5,923 nucleotides of DNA from Afipia sp. (GTDB lineage: Bacteria > Pseudomonadota > Alphaproteobacteria > Rhizobiales > Xanthobacteraceae). The notes below the pieces were generated by a model that was not told the DNA's origin, did not search any database, and was given only the letters and a program-made list of their open reading frames with translations. Made by a program: the position numbers and the translations under genes. Shown piece after piece: positions 4,860-5,923 of this stretch; position 1 is the first letter of the stretch; each line of letters begins with the position of its first letter. The stretch lies in the NCBI GenBank assembly GCA_020056155.1, contig JAGVII010000101.1:1-5923 (forward strand), read 5' to 3'.

Positions 4860-5603
4860 TTACCAGGTCTCCGCCGATGGACGCAGATCGAGTTCATGAG
4901 TCCAACCGTCTTTGGATTGCTGGTGAGTAAACCAGTACGCTTCGGCGATGGACGCGGTTTTAGTCAGGCTGTCGGCTGGGATCTCGCTGGCGCTGATTCC
5001 GGTTGCTGCCTTCATGCGCTGATGAATGGCTTCGCTGTCAACGCCCGCGTCGATCAGAAGATGGACGACATGGATATTCTTCGGTCCAAGCTCGCGGGCC
5101 ATCGCCTGGGCGACAGCGCGCAAGGCAAACTTCGCCGCCGAAAATGCCGCAAAGCCCTTTCCGCCCCGAATACTAGCGGTCGCGCCGGTGAAAAGGATCG
5201 TCCCTCTTCCGCGCGTTGACATGTGTTTCGCTGCCTCACGACCCACAAGAAAGCCTGCGTAACAAGCAAGTTCCCAGGCCTTGAAAAACAGCTTCTCCGT
5301 TGTCTCCAGCAACGGCTTGCTGACGTTCGACCCGGCGTTGAAGAGACAAACCTCGATCGGACCGACCTCCTTCTCGACATCCGCGAACAGTTTCTGGACT
5401 TCCTCTTCCTTGCGCGCATCCACGCTGTAAGCGCGAATGCTGTAACCCTCCGCCTTCATCGAATCGACAAGTCCCTGCGACTTGGCGGCATCGCGCCGCG
5501 CGACGCAGACAGCGTAACCGCCTCTGGCGAACCTCTGCGCAACAGCAGCACCGATAGCATCGCCTGCGCCAACCAGAAGCGCTACCTTCATTTTGTCCGT
5601 CAC
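4860..5603 (-). CDS. SDR-fold protein lacking the catalytic Ser and Tyr
   Basis: This 247-residue Rossmann-fold protein has a glycine-rich cofactor loop VGAGDAIG at residues 11-18, basic ARR at 35-37 and FNAG at 88-91, so nucleotide binding looks possible. The active-site segment FTGATASIRGG to FAAFSAAK aligns well with the classical Ser-x12-Tyr-x3-Lys region, but the Tyr is Phe154 and the Ser position is Ala141; only Lys158 remains. The usual PG after the sixth strand is replaced by IDAG (184-187). From memory, close relatives with the same GATAS and FxxAKFAL pattern are common in proteobacteria, so this seems a subfamily trait and not a recent mutation. It may bind a ligand, pair with an active SDR, or use other residues. 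The start is GTG 5603, supported by GGAGA 7 nt upstream; ATG 5591 is the alternative (243 residues). It lies 36 nt after the CoA-transferase gene. Confidence 0.9.
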   Translation of the reverse strand: MTDKMKVALLVGAGDAIGAAVAQRFARGGYAVCVARRDAAKSQGLVDSMKAEGYSIRAYSVDARKEEEVQKLFADVEKEVGPIEVCLFNAGSNVSKPLLETTEKLFFKAWELACYAGFLVGREAAKHMSTRGRGTILFTGATASIRGGKGFAAFSAAKFALRAVAQAMARELGPKNIHVVHLLIDAGVDSEAIHQRMKAATGISASEIPADSLTKTASIAEAYWFTHQQSKDGWTHELDLRPSAETW

Positions 5604-5639
5604 TCTTTATTCTCCAGAAACTGAAACCGCTCGTCTCTC

Positions 5640-5923
5640 TTACCCCGCAGCCCTGACCGCTTTGTCGGCAATCATCCCGTCAATAGCGCTGTCGCTGTAG
5701 CCGAGATCGCGCAACACCGAACGTGAGTGTTCGCCGACGCGAGGCGCCGGACCGCCGATGGCTGCCTTGTTGACCTCGAAGATCGCCGCCGGCTTCGGCT
5801 GACGCACGCGGCCAACTGTCGGCTGGTCGAATTCCTCAATCAAGCGACGGGCCACCACCTGATCATTGCCGATGATTTCACCCCGGCGCAGGATCGGCGC
5901 ACACGGCACATCAGCCGCATCGA
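5640..5923 (-). CDS. family III CoA-transferase (CaiB/BaiF type), C-terminal part, truncated by window edge
   Basis: The minus frame is open from the right edge to TAA at 5640-5642, giving 93 visible codons, so the start and most of the protein (family length about 380-420) lie outside. The end is typical of CaiB/BaiF enzymes: VPCAPILRRGEIIGNDQVVARRLIEEF, then the RVRQPKPAAIF stretch and the GGPAPRVGEHSRSVLRDLGY block near the C-terminus. These enzymes move CoA between carboxylic acids through an aspartyl-CoA intermediate; the catalytic Asp is in the missing part. The internal GTG at 5909 is not the true start. It is upstream of the SDR-like and GST genes on the same strand with a 36-nt gap, so the three probably form one transcript. 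It may provide an ATP-independent activation step for the pathway substrate. Confidence 0.9.
   Translation of the reverse strand, partial: DAADVPCAPILRRGEIIGNDQVVARRLIEEFDQPTVGRVRQPKPAAIFEVNKAAIGGPAPRVGEHSRSVLRDLGYSDSAIDGMIADKAVRAAG

Noticed and set aside
5909..5909. GTG 5909 as the start of an 89-residue protein
   Set aside because: The frame is open to the window edge and the content is the tail of a CaiB-type enzyme, so the gene simply continues outside.
1..5923. CRISPR arrays, tRNA or rRNA genes, intact insertion sequences
   Set aside because: I saw no regularly spaced repeats, no tRNA-like cloverleaf, no rRNA sequence and no complete transposase with terminal repeats.

Overview
The window (about 5.9 kb, GC-rich, coding regions strongly biased to G or C at third codon positions) looks like an accessory catabolic region of a proteobacterium. 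An alphaproteobacterium of the Bradyrhizobium/Rhodopseudomonas type is my best guess. That guess rests on family content, base composition and gene remnants, not on any marker gene, and is weak.

Layout. From the left edge: the N-terminal 319 codons of an AMP-forming acyl-CoA ligase (minus strand, 1-959, runs off the window); a 241-bp divergent intergenic region with several dyad-symmetric sequences; a MaoC/hotdog hydratase (plus, 1201-1659); a strong hairpin between convergent genes (1700-1721); then two minus-strand genes, a classical short-chain dehydrogenase (1732-2523) and a crotonase-family enoyl-CoA hydratase (2578-3375, transcribed first). Next comes an 836-bp stretch (3376-4211) with no intact gene that I can support. 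It seems to be a graveyard of short gene fragments on both strands: a TetR-like C-terminus, a frameshifted start of a LivK-type periplasmic binding protein, and a short piece of a FixJ-type receiver domain. Last is a second minus-strand operon, read from the right edge: the C-terminus of a family III (CaiB/BaiF) CoA-transferase (5640-5923, partial), an SDR-fold protein that lacks the catalytic Ser and Tyr (4860-5603), and a glutathione S-transferase (4212-4859) whose ATG directly follows the SDR stop.

How the genes may work together (inference). The set covers CoA activation (AMP-forming ligase) or CoA transfer (CaiB family), hydration of 2-enoyl-CoA by two unrelated hydratase folds, and oxidation of the 3-hydroxyacyl-CoA by an SDR: a beta-oxidation-like route for some carboxylic acid. 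The GST may detoxify or thiolyse a reactive intermediate. The substrate cannot be read from the sequence. No acyl-CoA dehydrogenase or thiolase is visible here. I found no tRNA, rRNA, CRISPR array, intact insertion sequence or phage gene. I did not find a clear new system; the most noteworthy points are the mosaic remnant region and the catalytically incomplete SDR coupled to the GST.
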